DNA from: Tipula vernalis
Lineage: Eukaryota > Arthropoda > Insecta > Diptera > Tipulidae
Direction of reading: 5' to 3'
Assembly (NCBI GenBank): GCA_958295665.1
Contig: OY282560.1
Location: forward strand, 22,403,653 to 22,467,652
Length of the DNA: 64,000 nt
Part shown: positions 12,001-22,918 of the stretch, in pieces
How positions within the stretch are numbered: position 1 is the stretch's first letter
Layout: every line of letters starts with the position of its first letter
Made by a program: the position numbers and the translations under genes
Notes under the pieces: model-generated
The model's input: the letters and a program-made list of their open reading frames with translations, nothing else
What the model was told of the DNA's origin: nothing
Database searches by the model: none

Positions 12001-13015
12001 TTTAATTTTCGTAAGTCCCATATGTAATGAGGTCATATACACTGAAATGCTAAATTTAATCGCGCGCAAAAAAAGCGAATATCTTCTAAATACACATAAG
12101 TGAGATATTAATTCTCTAGCAGCCAATTAGTAATATTTTTAACAATATTTATGGAGATGTTGCGTGTGGGTGCCTTTTTGTTTTCGTTTGCATTAGACAC
12201 AAATATTTTGTCTAATCGTCGACTTTTAGAAAAAAAAATTTAAAAATAGCGCAACAAAACAATTATATACCGAAACGGATGACATACATCAAAAAGATCC
12301 ATCAATATAGTGTATAGTTGTGTACACTAAATTGACCTATTCGAAAATACGCACCCAGAGACACACCAAAGTTAATTATGAGTTGAAAATAAATTCATCA
12401 ATATGACAAAATAAAATTATCGTAAGCTGTGTCTGTGTTTGACATGTTATTAATTATCCCCATTTATAATAGTCGAGTGTACGAGGCGAGAGAAGGACTA
12501 TTTTTAGTTTTTTTTTGTCGATTTTAACTATTTGGTAACAAAACACAAAACAACAACATGACATATGGGTAATTTTCAATTAGAGATATTTTGTTTGATC
12601 TCTCGTTTTTCGACAATTATTAAATTATCACTGCGATACTAATTAGGTTGGCGCGTAGCATACACATTTCTGTTTTTTTTTTTTGGCTTTAGGTCTTGGC
12701 TAATTAAGTGAAATTTGTCTTTATTAGTGCCAATCAAAATATTTGTTTAGTTTCATTAGATTGCATTTTACCAGAACGAGGTCAGGTTTCGGGGTTAATA
12801 CATATAATGGTGTAATAATGAGTTTTATAGAATTTCGAAGTGGAATATTCTTTGTTAAGTTTTCAACCGTTTTAACATCAAATGGCTCGCATGGTTAATT
12901 TAAAATGAATTCACTTAGTCGTGCTTCGAAACGGACGATAAAGCCAACTAGCTACCTATACATACTAGTAATAACTAATTCTGTGACTTCGCTTATTTTT
13001 AGGTCATTGTTGCGG
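9086..13015. other. 3.9-kb AT-rich stretch, no gene recognised
   Basis: Both strands were read. Small open frames at 9454-9669 (+), 9747-9974 (-), 10360-10611 (+) and 10714-10896 (-) carry no recognisable domain and have the composition of their surroundings. A short irregular run of related CCGACnACTTCACCGA-like words lies near 10660-10735. The rest is simple AT-rich DNA with many short A and T runs. Confidence 0.5.
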
Positions 13016-13017
13016 GA

Positions 13018-13095
13018 TTGCCGGTTTTTCTCAAAATAAATACACCGAATTGTAAAATACTTTATATTTATTAATTTAAATCAACAATTATTTAT
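13018..13095 (-). repeat. Possible LTR remnant at the Bel/Pao 3' end
   Basis: Reading the minus strand past the end of the integrase frame there are AATAAA-type signals, then GGTGTATTTATTTTGAG and an end in CAATCCCGCAACA. An A/T-rich R-U5 with an ACA end directly after pol would fit an LTR. The matching 5' LTR was not found, so this is only a suggestion. Confidence 0.3.
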
Positions 13096-13099
13096 TATT

Positions 13100-14002
13100 T
13101 CAATTTATACAAAATTTCTTTATTCTTAACGTTGATGATGTGAATGTCACGACGTTCACAGATTCGAACAGTGATTTTAACTCTCTTAACTCGTTTTGAG
13201 CACCCACAAAATTAGTTCCATTATCGCTATACAAATTAGCACAACGTCCTCTTCGAGAAGTAAATCTCCTGAGTGCTGCCAAAAATCCCTGCGGGGATAA
13301 ATCACTGACCACTTCCAAATGAGTGGCCTCAGTTGCAAAACAGATGAAGACTGCGATATAACCCTTAGTGGTTACGTTTGATAGAATTGGTTGACGGAGA
13401 CTAAATGGGCCACAAAAGTCAACTACCACGTGTTCGAATGCACGAGATGAATGAATACGATCTTCTGGTAATTGACCCATGATTTAGTTCAATGACCGTG
13501 GTTTTATTTTAAAACACACTATGCACTTAGGCATAACATTCTTGCATACTTGCTTTCCACCAATAATCCAATATCTTTGCCTAAGAAAACTAAGTAACGC
13601 CTGTAGACCGGCATGTAAGTTTCGGATGTGTTCATTGCGTACCAACATATTGGTAAAAATATGTTTTGCTGGCAGGAGCATTTGATGCTTTTGATCAAAT
13701 GAAAGCAAGGCATTTTTTAATCGCCCACCAACGCGTAACAAACCTGTGTTGCCAATAAACGGACTAAGTTTTGAAATTATGCTTTGCTTCTTGATCAATT
13801 TATTTGATTCAAGTTGTTTGATTTCAACTCCGAACGCCTCTAATTGAACAGATCGGATTAATTTTTTGAGTGCATTATCGATTTCTTCATACGATAATTC
13901 ATTGAATTTTCGATCATCGACCGATTTAACCTTTAAGTTGTGACAAAATCTAAGACACAGTGCAGAAATTCGATTTAACTCAGAATTTATGTGAGCCCAC
14001 AA
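13100..14002 (-). pseudogene. Bel/Pao integrase (copy 1), C-terminally truncated
   Basis: Two frames cover it. 14002-13484 carries the N-terminal zinc-binding region: the His pair in NEHIRNLHAGLQALLSFLRQ and the Cys pair in MPKCIVCFKIKP form an H-H-C-C set. 13480-13100 carries the core: FEHVVVDFCGPFSL holds the first Asp and YSDNGTNFVGA the second. The frame runs out in AT-rich sequence before the FGGLWE segment that would hold the catalytic Glu. A stop at about 13482 splits the two parts. Bel/Pao integrase inserts the cDNA; this copy lacks its third catalytic residue. Confidence 0.9.
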
Positions 14003-14026
14003 TTCAGGCGGAGCGATTTCCTGGAT

Positions 14027-14605
14027 CTATGAAACTCTATTCGCAACAAAAGTGGCATATTTTGCTGGAGATGAGTTTATGCGGAATAATGTGATCTCAG
14101 AGTCAGTGCATAATTTAACTTTGTCGAACTTGATTTGTATGAACTGTTGAACTTTCTCGTATAGTTGTGCCAGTAAAAGTGAAGCACACAACTCAAGGCG
14201 TGGTATGGTTTGTGTCTTGAGTGGTGCCACTCTGGACTTGGAACTGAGCAACTGGCAGTTGTAACGACCCTTTAAATCTAAAGTTCGAATATACATACAG
14301 CACCCGTATCCAGATTCAGATGCATCTCCGAATCCATGGAGCTCTATTCGACTAAATTTACTTGGGCTTATACATCTAGGTATCTCAATAGTTACTAATA
14401 AATGAATTTGTTCTGAGTAAGCAATCCATTCAGAATTAAACGGTTCAGGTAATTTATCATCCCAACCAAGATTTGGAACATTCCACAATTTTTGTAAAAA
14501 TAATTTAGCCCTGAATATTGCTGGAGCACAAAGGCCTAAAGGACCGAATATTTGTGCGATTTGAGATAAAATGGCTCTTTTATTTGGATTAGGTACATAA
14601 ATCAC
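14027..14605 (-). pseudogene. Bel/Pao RNase H region (copy 1)
   Basis: This frame begins after RT with KRAILSQIAQIFGPLGLCAP, the conserved connection of Bel/Pao pol. It then has RIELHGFGDASESGYGCCMY with the first Asp, SSKSRVAPLKTQTIPRLELC with the Glu, and KLCTDSEITLFRI with the second Asp, so the catalytic acids are intact. It is separated from RT by a stop near 14610 and from integrase by a stop near 14015. One long uninterrupted frame of 192 codons makes this the best-kept part of the element. Confidence 0.9.
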
Positions 14606-14615
14606 GAGCCTGAAC

Positions 14616-15339
14616 TCATTTACCTAATGAAATTTTAAGTGTATCCTGATGAGTATTCCAATTTATTCCTAACGTACTGACTGTATTTTCAGGATCATGA
14701 TTCTGATCAGGGACAACATCCTTGCTATTAGAAGACCATTTTGTCAATAGAAAACCACCCTTATGAAGTAAGGCTATTAGTTCGGCTTTAAGTATTTTCG
14801 CCACTGCAACTGTATCCGACCCTCGCAGAAAGTCATCAACATAAAAATCGTCCAACAGATTTTGAGACGCTTTTATGAAATGTTGATGCTCATCGCTGGC
14901 TAATTGTTTGAGCGTTCTAATGGCCAGAAATGGAGCGCTAGTAGTACCGTATATCACGGTTTTTAATTGGTAAATATTGAGTGGATCTTCTGGTGATCCT
15001 CGCCACCAGATCTGTTGGAGATTACGATGCAACGGTTTGACGTCTATCTGCCGATACATTTTAGCAATATTGGCACTGATAGCTATTTTATACTTCCGAA
15101 AACGAAGCAAGTCCTGTCATTAATGTATCATTAAGTGACAGACCAGATGACGATTTTGATGAACCATTGAAAAATACACGAAGTTTAGTTGTAGCGGAAT
15201 TCTCCTTAAACACTGCGTGATGTGGGAGAAAGTATGATACATTAGATTCTGATTGTTCTGTCAATTGCATGTGGTTTAATGCGATGTATTCGTTTATGAG
15301 TTGGCAATACAGCTGCCTTAATTCAGGATTTGAAATCAA
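14616..15339 (-). pseudogene. Bel/Pao reverse transcriptase (copy 1), one frameshift
   Basis: 15339-15088 has SYFLPHHAVFKENSATTKLR and FNGSSKSSSGLSLNDTL, the fingers of Bel/Pao RT. 15110-14616 continues in another frame with NIAKMYRQIDVKPLHRNLQQ (motif A), YGTTSAPFLAIRTL (motif B) and LLDDFYVDDFLRGSD. The YVDD catalytic box is intact, the only intact one among the six RTs that keep this region in the window. The two frames overlap by 23 bases near 15100, which points to a small indel. The family copies element RNA into cDNA inside virus-like particles. Confidence 0.92.
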
Positions 15340-15365
15340 TTTCCTTTCTAGATTATAAAACTGTC

Positions 15366-16020
15366 TTAATCCATTATCTTTATGTTACATAAATTTGATA
15401 TGTTTGACTTGACTGGAAGAGCGACCGTATACCTTCCATCAAGGTTTCGCTCTATGTTTTTGACATAGCAGGCTTCACAAGCCTTCTCCTCCAATGAGTA
15501 GTTATTTTTTGTTTTGACGTCCTCGATTTGATAAAACCTTTGGACCTCTTTTCGCAATACATCAACGTCACAACAAGTCAGTGACACTGACACTGGCGTA
15601 ATTGTATACTGGTAACTTTTCCACAAACGACATAACCGAAAACTGACTGCTGGAACGGTGGAAGCTCTTTACATATGTAAATCTTTTCGCCATTAAATAT
15701 ATCACAACAGATCTCGGCGCCAATCAACATATCAATACGTTCAGGCTGGAAAAAATTCGGATCAGCCAATTCAATACCATGACGCAATTTGGATACATCA
15801 AAGTTAACTGGTTGGAATGGCAACTTGCCTGTTATTTTAGGCAGAACCAAAAAATCTAAATTTTGCTCTTATGTCTGAGTTCGAGATTCGATTGTCACAT
15901 TGACCTTATGTTTGACTTTTGTCATGTTTGAATTAATTCCTGTGACTGGAATATACACTGATTGTCTCTGGACTCCGAATTTTTGACACATATTCTGACA
16001 CAAAACGCTTGTACCATTTG
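15366..16020 (-). pseudogene. Bel/Pao protease and spacer (copy 1)
   Basis: Minus-strand reading from about 16020 gives FGVQRQSVYIPVTGINSN and a VKHKVNVTIESRT block, then a stop near 15872. 15850-15578 follows, with VLPKITGKLP, HGIELADPNFF and the ERIDMLIGAEICCDIF region typical of Bel/Pao aspartic protease. 15626-15366 is the linker to RT. The active-site DSG upstream is missing because the sequence changes at about 16020 into a plus-strand non-LTR fragment. Gag is absent. The element is therefore 5'-truncated at the protease. Confidence 0.8.
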
Positions 16021-16024
16021 GAAC

Positions 16025-16655
16025 ATCGTATCCAAATCAAAACAGTTGAAAACAGAATTTGGGTTTCGGTTGAATAGAGACAAATATTCTGACAATCACT
16101 ACCATGTACAACACAACAATTGTACCCATGATTCCTTATGGTCTAAAAACGGCTGCATTCACTCATGGAGACCGGCGCCGATTGAGGCAGCATGAGCTAT
16201 TTTTTCTAAAAATGCTAGCCGAATTCAGCACAAATAAGCCCAGCACCCAAAGTATCAAGAAAATACTACGTAGTAGAACCATTACCAAAAAGATAAAAGT
16301 ACACAGAATAAATTACTGGAGTAACATCCATCGTCGTGGTTTAAACTATATTCTGAGCACAGCATTGAGGTACACCGCCAGACCACAAATCCAGGACGTC
16401 CGTGTTTCACCTGGAATGACTCGCTTAATCAGGACTTACAGTATTATAAAAGGACCGTTACAGAATGAAATGAAGTGAACTGAAGAAGGCAGCTGAAGAA
16501 CTTTATACTGTCGTCGAATTCGATTCCAGTACGACCTATTCGAAACCGAAGAAGTAACGACAATATAATTTGGATAAAATAAACCCACCCACATTTACTT
16601 CCTTTCCATCCAATCAAACCAAAAAAAAAAAAACTAATAAATAAATAAAGTGCTA
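16025..16655 (+). pseudogene. 3' end of a non-LTR retrotransposon (RT C-terminus)
   Basis: From about 16055 the frame reads to TIVPMIPYGLKTAAFTHGDR, RRLRQHELFFLKML, RTITKKIKVHRINYWSNIHR and RGLNYILSTAL. This is the region after the RT palm in RTE/CR1-like non-LTR elements, where a Y-G-L/x-T block precedes L-x-x-x-E. A frameshift near 16415 continues it as WNDSLNQDLQYYKR. Stops follow at about 16565, then AATAAAC signals and an A-run merging into AATAAATAAATAAAG near 16621-16649, as expected for a 3' tail. It is 5'-truncated and abuts the Bel/Pao protease. Confidence 0.75.
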
Positions 16656-17199
16656 TATACTTGTATCCTTTTTCATTTTCTTTTAATTCTCTCGGAAACA
16701 GCATTTCACACTTAAGGCAAACAAATGATCAATGTTGGCCTTTAAAAGTCTAAAACAATTCCAAAAATAGTTTGTATAACGAACGAGATTGATATGATTT
16801 CGATTTAGACTTACAGAAACGTTTAAGGAATATGTTTCGCTCTGCTACAGTTTGAGTCTGGGATTCGTCAGAGAAATAAAACCATTATCACAAAAAGCTC
16901 TAACACTTAGGAGTGATTTAAATAATCGATAAACCCTAGATTTCTGATTACATTTTTCCAGTCTACTGTTGAGGGTTGTTGTAAGGCTTGGTCAATGTCA
17001 CGCGTTAGTCGACGCCATAGAGTTCTGTCAGATTTGTTGGCACTTTCTACTTTGGAAACGTTACTTGTTGCATTTGTCAGTTTTCTGCGATGATTGAGAG
17101 CGGGTTTCGGAATGAGATCCTGCCTTATCTTTTGGCTCGCTGGTTGGCTAGAAATTCACCGTTTTACTACTGCCTCTTAAGGTTGACTGTAAGGGCTAT
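16656..17199 (-). other. Possible non-LTR coding scrap
   Basis: At 16945-17185 the minus strand has one longer readable frame with KIRQDLIPKPALNHRRKLTN and SDRTLWRRLTRDIDQALQQP. The R-x-x-W-R-x-L block recalls the end of non-LTR ORF2, but the match is too short to prove. The rest of the stretch is featureless. Confidence 0.2.
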
Positions 17200-17520
17200 T
17201 TAGTAATAATGGGCTAATTTTGATTTTGTTTTCAGAGATTCCCGAGGAATTTGATTCAACTTCCAAGAATGACAAATATCTAATGGATATGTAGTTTAAA
17301 AATTTTGTTGTCTTGATTTGTGTCCAGAAATGTGATTCAGCAAACAAAATCACTAGGATTTCAGAGTTTATAATAATTCTTTAGTTCATTCTTAAAGTAG
17401 TGCCTAGCGGTAATTAACTAATTTCGATCTGGATTTTCAGAAATATCGAAGAAACCTCACTCAGATTTCAAGAAACTTAGCATCCAGCTGACATGTAGTT
17501 TAGAAATTGTGTTCTTGTGC
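17200..17520. repeat. Diverged tandem duplication, about 205-bp offset
   Basis: 17200-17330 and 17405-17520 share TAATTxxGATxTG, TTTTCAGA, a GA-rich block, GATTCAA/CAGATTTCAAG and ATGTAGTTTA followed by TTGTGTTCTTG or TTTGTTGTCTTG. The two are well diverged. No function is suggested. Confidence 0.5.
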
Positions 17521-17579
17521 TAACTATTTTATCATATATTTATATACATATATTACTAACCAAAACATACTAACTATCG

Positions 17580-17757
17580 ACTACTTATGTGTCTGAAACC
17601 GGGTCGATTCCTTATTACTAACAAACCTATCCTATCCTTCCGTTTTCTTATACGTGAAAATGGTGTACGATGGAACCCGGCCTTCTAATACGGGATTTCT
17701 TGCTTAGGCTTGGTCGTACATTCAAACCAATCAATCAATCAATAGGCAAAACGTACT
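17580..17757 (+). repeat. Possible 3' tail of an RTE-type element
   Basis: This is a GC-richer block with CCGGGTCGATTCC, TACGATGGAACCCGGCC and GGCTTGGTCGTAC, ending in the tetramer run CAATCAATCAATCAAT at about 17738-17753. Non-LTR elements of the RTE group often end in short tandem repeats. No coding part is attached, so the call is tentative. Confidence 0.3.
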
Positions 17758-18435
17758 ATCGTATACATCTAACTATCATAAAAATGTTATTTCAACGAGG
17801 ACAATGACAAAATTAATCAAAAATACTTAGGATTAATAAAAGCCAATTACACAAGGAAACATTTCTTAACTCGGCTTAAGACAATAGTTATTTATAAATA
17901 ATCCGTAAATAGTTCCATTTTGTGTTTTCATACTGGAGCAATGAATTTTGAAATAAATTTTATCATAGTGACCGTTCTTTAAATTGTCATGGTGTATTTT
18001 AATTTAACTATACTGTTGGAATATATGCTGTCTTACTTTGGTCACTGGAATAGTTATTGGTATAAAAATAAAAATGCAAATTATGCTCAAAATAAAAACC
18101 GAAAATAATTTTCTTTTTAGTTTTATCAATTGACATTAAAAATTAAATAAAAAACAAAAAAAAATTCAAAAATATTACTAGAATAATGCTATACCAACAA
18201 AAACTTGGTTTGAAACTATTTATTCCGGAATGAAAATACACGGCATTGTTGTTGTAAAATGCTCAAAGTAAGGCGGTTTTTCATTCAATTTGGCTACGAA
18301 TAATTTTTCTATGACTACTCAACATTTTGTTATACAAAATATAACTCACGTTGCCTCTACATATAAGTATATCTATACATAGGGCCCCAAGCACTTGTGA
18401 CGCGATTTACAAACACTTCCAAATTTGCATTTATT
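17758..18435. other. AT-rich stretch, nothing recognised
   Basis: No domain, repeat or RNA feature is supported on either strand. Confidence 0.5.
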
Positions 18436-18439
18436 TCGG

Positions 18440-18712
18440 CTATTACTTCATTATTCGACGGTAATCTCTTTCCCTATAGCCATCTTTTTAGTTTTGGAAA
18501 AAAAATATTCGCCAGGTGGCAAACCTGGAGAAAACGGTGGATGGTGATGCAATTCGACGTGTAATTGTCGCAATTTTAAAAAATTTACTGTATTTACTCT
18601 ACCACTATTGTTGACTTGTAAGCAATGTCTTGTAGAAGCAAACATTGACCAAGATCTATCCACTGTGCAGACTGTTTTCCAGACTCTGGTGTGTAATAAA
18701 TCCATGTTTCTA
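18440..18712 (-). pseudogene. Mariner transposase fragment
   Basis: The minus strand reads NTVNFLKLRQLHVELHHHPP, then FSPGLPPGEYFFSKTKK and IGKEITVE. This is the third catalytic region of mariner transposase, normally SPDLAPSDYxLFxxLKxxL. Both Asp of that block are changed (G and E here), and the upstream D-N-A-R stretch is garbled to NNSGRVN. Only about 85 residues of the usual roughly 345 remain. It lies about 650 bases from the longer mariner copy and is more decayed, so it is a separate insertion. Confidence 0.75.
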
Positions 18713-19350
18713 ATGAAATTCTTTTTTTTATGCTTTACTTACATTGCTGTGAAATGTGGTTACACATCGGTAGTCAGCGAACGCTGAAATGTAGTTAAAG
18801 TAGTTAGATACTCGTATGTAGTTTCGGGAATTTGTTTTTATCCTTTAAAAAAATATTTATTGGTTCAACTTCCGTTAAATACCACTTTAGTGGTAAATAT
18901 AAATTCCTCGTTAAACTTAAAGAGACACTCACATTTCTCGTAAAATTGGTCAAGTTTGAAATTCCTGCAACTTAATGAAATTTAGAGCTTTTCGTTCTTA
19001 TATTTAAAATTAAAGATGATTATATCTAATTTGTTACTGTGAAATTAGTTTTTGCATCATTTTATTCAATAATTAAACATTTTTTAAAATGGGGGTAACT
19101 TTTTACAAAAGTTAATTTGAAAAAAAAAAAAAAACATTTCCTTGGTAATTGTGCAATTTTCTTACACCAAATTACACATAAAATTAAACAATTCTCTCGA
19201 ATAATTTGGTATTGTGAAATTAATTTATATTTAAAATAATTGCTTCAACGAAAAGCGTGAAATTTAATTCAAAAATAATTGCGGAATTCATTCATATTAA
19301 AAATTCATTAATTTCACCGCGAAAATGCCGCGAGTTATAGGTTAGTTCCT
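18713..19350. other. AT-rich spacer between two mariner remnants
   Basis: No coding signal. It includes A/T homopolymer runs near 19118-19135. The downstream mariner terminal repeat should lie near 19320-19360 but could not be identified with confidence. Confidence 0.4.
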
Positions 19351-19355
19351 ATATT

Positions 19356-20323
19356 TTATACTAAATTTATACCAATTCCTTTTATTTTTAACCCAAACTT
19401 GCGCAAGACGAAATATACCACCAAATGATTCCAATGATCTTCCAATAATTTTATACCATCTCTATAATGATTTTCCGGAAGCTCTGTAAAATACTGTTCC
19501 ACGGCTGCAATAGCTTCTTCATTCGACGAAAAACGCTTTCCACGAAGGAATTGTTTCAGATTTCTGAAGAGATAGTAATCGCTGGGAGCGAAATCTGGTG
19601 AATACTGTGGATGTTCAAGCAATTCGTACTTTAATTCGTTCAATTTAGCCATCGTCAAATGACTCGTGTGAACACGTCCATTGTCCTGATGAAAAATTAT
19701 TTTTTTCTTCTGTAAAACGGGTCTTTTTCCATGAATTCTTTTATCCAACTGGTTCAAAAGGTTGCAATAATACTCAGAATTAATTGTTTTACCTTTTTTA
19801 AGATAATCAATCAACAAAATCCCCTTTGTATCCCAAAAAACTGATGCCATCACCTTTTTTGCCGATCTTTCTGGCATCACCTATTTTGGAGCTGAACAAC
19901 CTGCTTCAGTCCACTGTAAACGTTCTTGTTTCAGTTTAGGTTATAAACCATAGTTATAAATCTCGGCACAAAATCGGTTAGACTCTGGTTAAACCGCTTT
20001 AAATTACGCTGAGAAATTTGTTTTCGATTCAGTTTTTGATTACTCATTCGTCCGAGATGCCTATGATATCAGCAATTTCACGCTTAGTCAAACTTGGATC
20101 TTCGCAAACAATATTGTACACTTGCTCAATGATTTCTGGTATTGTTGCTTAAACGGCCACGTTTAAACTCTAAAACCCATCGATGCACAGTTGGAAATGA
20201 AGGAGCAGATTCTTTAAACACTTTTACCATTTTTGTATAAATATCTGTTGCTGATAAACCTTCCAAAACAAAAAATTTTATCACTGCACGATATTCGATT
20301 TTTTCCATTGTAAACGAATACAC
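19356..20323 (-). pseudogene. Mariner-type transposase pseudogene (DD34D)
   Basis: The start is at 20323 with MEKIEYRAVIKFFVLEGLSA and FPTVHRWVLEFKRG, the paired-like helix-turn-helix that binds the terminal repeats. Between about 20130 and 19890 the frame shifts repeatedly. Readable pieces include a second helix region (DPSLTKREIADIIGIS) and QWTEAGCSAPK. The long C-terminal frame from 19880 has KVMASVFWDTKGILLIDYL, IIFHQDNGRVHTSHL and HPQYSPDFAPSDYYLF; 34 residues separate its two Asp, as in mariner. The first catalytic Asp (TxDET) is missing because the sequence jumps from FITM straight to the block after it. Cut-and-paste activity is excluded. Confidence 0.9.
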
Positions 20324-20408
20324 TGATACGTCAACATCTAATGACTTGTAAATAAAGAAAGCAAGTTAAAAATAAAAATTTTTATGTATTCAAATGAAAA
20401 TGAAATAT

Positions 20409-20870
20409 TGTGACGGTGACACCTAGTGTGTAATAGAATAAGTTAAACTAATAGCTCAATGTTTTACTGTACTAAAATGGAATTTTCCATGATAAAATTG
20501 TTCTAAATGTTTCTGTGCTATTCTAACTGGAAAAGTCATGAGCTTTCTAGAAGTTTGGTTTGCGTATATAAAAAGGCGAACGAAGTCGAATTGGATTAGT
20601 AGTATTTGGTAAGCGACAGTGTGAAGATTAAAAAGGAATTAAAAAGTGATTTAAAAAGTGTTTTTAGTGGAAATAAAAATTATAAGTCTACAGTAAAATT
20701 TGAGAATAAATTATATAAAGTGATTTAATAAATTATCATTAATAAATTGTGTTGTAATAATTTTTGTGCTAAATAAATATAATCCGTTCGTGATAAATTA
20801 AATTGATTTTGTATTATTCACAATCCAGTGATACGAACCTTAATTGACAAGGCAAAAACGTAACAATGAC
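20409..20870 (+). promoter_or_regulatory. LTR-like block with TATA box and heat-shock-element-like motif
   Basis: It starts in TGTGACGGTGACACC and ends near CGTAACA, i.e. TG...CA like an LTR. Inside are TTCTAGAAGTTT at 20545 (the nTTCnnGAAnnTT pattern of a heat-shock element), TATATAAAAA at 20565-20574, a plausible start region about 30 bases on, and an AAATAAA signal near 20773. No coding sequence follows, so a solo LTR is more likely than a gene promoter. No target duplication was found at these ends, so the limits are uncertain. Confidence 0.4.
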
Positions 20871-21077
20871 ATGTCACACAGCGCCAAGTTTTACAATGGT
20901 AGAAATATTTTCAACTAGAAAATAGCTCCATATTTATTAAAGTTCTAATTTTTAAAACTAAAAAATGTAATAATTTAAAATTGATCAATAATATGATCTA
21001 AATAAAAAGGCCACTTTTCCAAAAAAAGTCTTTCAGTCTGTCAGTCTGTCGTAAAATAAAGTCGTGTGTTGGCCACA

Positions 21078-21358
21078 CCTCCATTTTTTAACCGATTATG
21101 ATGAAATTCGACAGGCAATGGGTTGGAAATGGGATTTTTAAAAGATTTTTGGAAATGGTCGATTAACTTGTAGCATTGCTTTTTATTAACCGAATATGAT
21201 AAAATTTGACAGATACGGCAAAAATGGAATTGTTACATGATTTCTGGATACATTTTTGAAATGTGGCCAAATAACCTGTAACTTGTCTAATTTTTAAACG
21301 ATTATAATGAAATTTGACAGGTACGATCGAAATGGAATTCTTTTCGATTTTCAGATGA
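21078..21358. repeat. Degenerate tandem repeat, roughly 100-bp unit
   Basis: Three units begin ACCGATTATGATGAAATT, ACCGAATATGATAAAATTT and ACGATTATAATGAAATTT at about 21091, 21189 and 21297. Each continues GACAGxxAC, AAATGGxATT and GATTTTTGGA or GATTTCTGGA. The array continues at 22252 after the foldback insertion. Related units lie inverted at 36.9-37.3 kb and more weakly near 59.0-59.5 kb. Confidence 0.7.
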
Positions 21359-21367
21359 AATTAATGG

Positions 21368-22242
21368 ACCGGTGTGAAGTTTTTGGACACTTTTTTTTGG
21401 GACAAAAATTTAATCGAGTGTACTGTGAAGTTTTTTGGACAAAATTCAGATTTTAGAAAAATTAAGTTTTTTGGACATATATTTATGCGGGTGTACATCT
21501 TTTAACAGTGTATTTAACAAAAATAAAGTTATTCAAATTTTAGAATAGGCCTAAACTACTTTCTAACATTCATTTCAAATTTCCTTTTCAACAAATTAAC
21601 GAACTAAGCGCCAATTTGAAATCGTCATATGAGCCGTAGGGCTTTTGCAAAATTTTTAAAAGTTAACAAATCAAAGAATTTCGTTTGAAACAACGACGTT
21701 GTTTTAAATTATAACAAATAGCACGAATCTCAAAGATTGGCTCATATGTTAACTATATAGGTTGTAAAGGGCATACATTGCGGAATTGAAATCACTTAGT
21801 ACCATTTAGATATGAGCCGTAGGGCTCTTGCAAAAAAATTTTGAAAGTTAACAAATCGACGAGTTTGAGATTCGTGCTATTTGGTGTAATAGAGGACAAC
21901 GTCCTTGTTCCAAACGAAATTCGTCGATTTAGTAACTTTCAAAATTTTTTTGCAAGAGCCCTACGGCTCATATCAAAATGGCACTAAGTGATTTCAATTC
22001 CGCAATGTATGCCCTTTACAACCTATATAGTTAACATATGAGCCAATATTTGAGATTCGTGCTATTTGGTATAATAGAGAACAACGTCCTTTTTCCAAAC
22101 GAAATGAATGTTAGACATTATTTGAGGCTTGTTTTATTTGAATAACTTTATTTTTGTTAAATACACTCGCATAAAAACTAATCCAGTCCAAAAACTAATT
22201 TTTTTCTATAATCTCAATTTTGTCCAAAAACTTCACACCGGT
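21368..22242. mobile_element. 875-bp foldback element with 9-bp target duplication
   Basis: Both ends are the inverted repeat ACCGGTGTGAAGTTTTTGGA (22 matching bases in all). AATTAATGG stands directly outside each end (21359-21367 and 22243-22251), a perfect 9-bp duplication, and the flanking host repeat reads continuously across the site. The arms are complementary over most of their length: the right arm from about 21921 back to the loop at 21863-21920 pairs with the left arm. The left arm carries an extra insert of about 115 bases and so has two copies of the ATGAGCCGTAGGGC block. No coding capacity was seen. A 9-bp duplication fits Mutator-like or Foldback-type transposition. Confidence 0.9.
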
Positions 22243-22251
22243 AATTAATGG

Positions 22252-22440
22252 AACTTAGTTATTTTGAAAGCGATTTTGATGAAATTAGACAGTCATTATG
22301 GAAATGCAATTGTTAAACGATTTTTGGTTGAAGTTTATGAATTTGGAAAATTTGCTTGTAACATGGATATTTTTCAACCGATTATGATGAAATTTGCCGA
22401 GTATTATGGAAGTTTGATTCTCAAATGATTTTAAGAAGGA
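22252..22440. repeat. Continuation of the roughly 100-bp tandem repeat
   Basis: Units with GCGATTTTGATGAAATTAGA at about 22270 and CCGATTATGATGAAATTTG at about 22377 continue the array of 21078-21358. The foldback element sits inside this array. Confidence 0.65.
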
Positions 22441-22459
22441 GTTCTAGAATCTGAACAAT

Positions 22460-22650
22460 TAAGATGGAATTGATGATTTTCATGGTGATTGTATTGATGA
22501 TGATCATGGTCCTGGTGATAATGATTGGGATTGAGATGAAGATGGTGATGATGATTGCTGTAGTAGTGATTGTCATGGAGATAGTGATGATGGTTTTGGT
22601 TGTCAGGATGACGATGATGGTCATGGTTGTCTTCGCTATTTCTTAACCGA
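22460..22650. repeat. Imperfect GAT/ATG-rich microsatellite tract
   Basis: About 180 bases are built from GATGAT, GGTGAT, ATGGT and similar words. On the minus strand one frame reads almost only His, Asp, Asn and Tyr, which is a by-product of the repeat and not evidence for a protein. Confidence 0.7.
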
Positions 22651-22918
22651 TAATGGTGAAATTTCATAATTACTAAAATTATTTTTAGGTAAAGTTCTAG
22701 AATATAGAAAACCGGGAGGTAATTTGGTTATTTTTGGCCGTAAATTCACTCTTTTTCGAAATATTTTTATAGAATTTATTTCAATTTTTCCAGGATATGA
22801 GACCCGGCTCTTTTCCAGAATATACTATTAGAAATAGCATTAAATTCCCCATTTTGCAAAAAAAAAGTTCATAAAATTTCCCTCCCTTTTTTCTGAAACA
22901 TATTCTGGATAACGATGA

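Noticed and set aside
15962..16195. Plus-strand frame across the Bel/Pao and non-LTR border
   Set aside because: Its first half is antisense to protease and its second half is out of frame with the real RT C-terminus.
20521..20640. Promoter of a heat-shock gene
   Set aside because: The motif and TATA box are good, but no coding sequence follows for kilobases; an LTR explains the block better.
22431..22667. His/Asp/Asn-rich open frame on the minus strand
   Set aside because: It is the translation of the GAT/ATG microsatellite; open frames are expected there in several phases.
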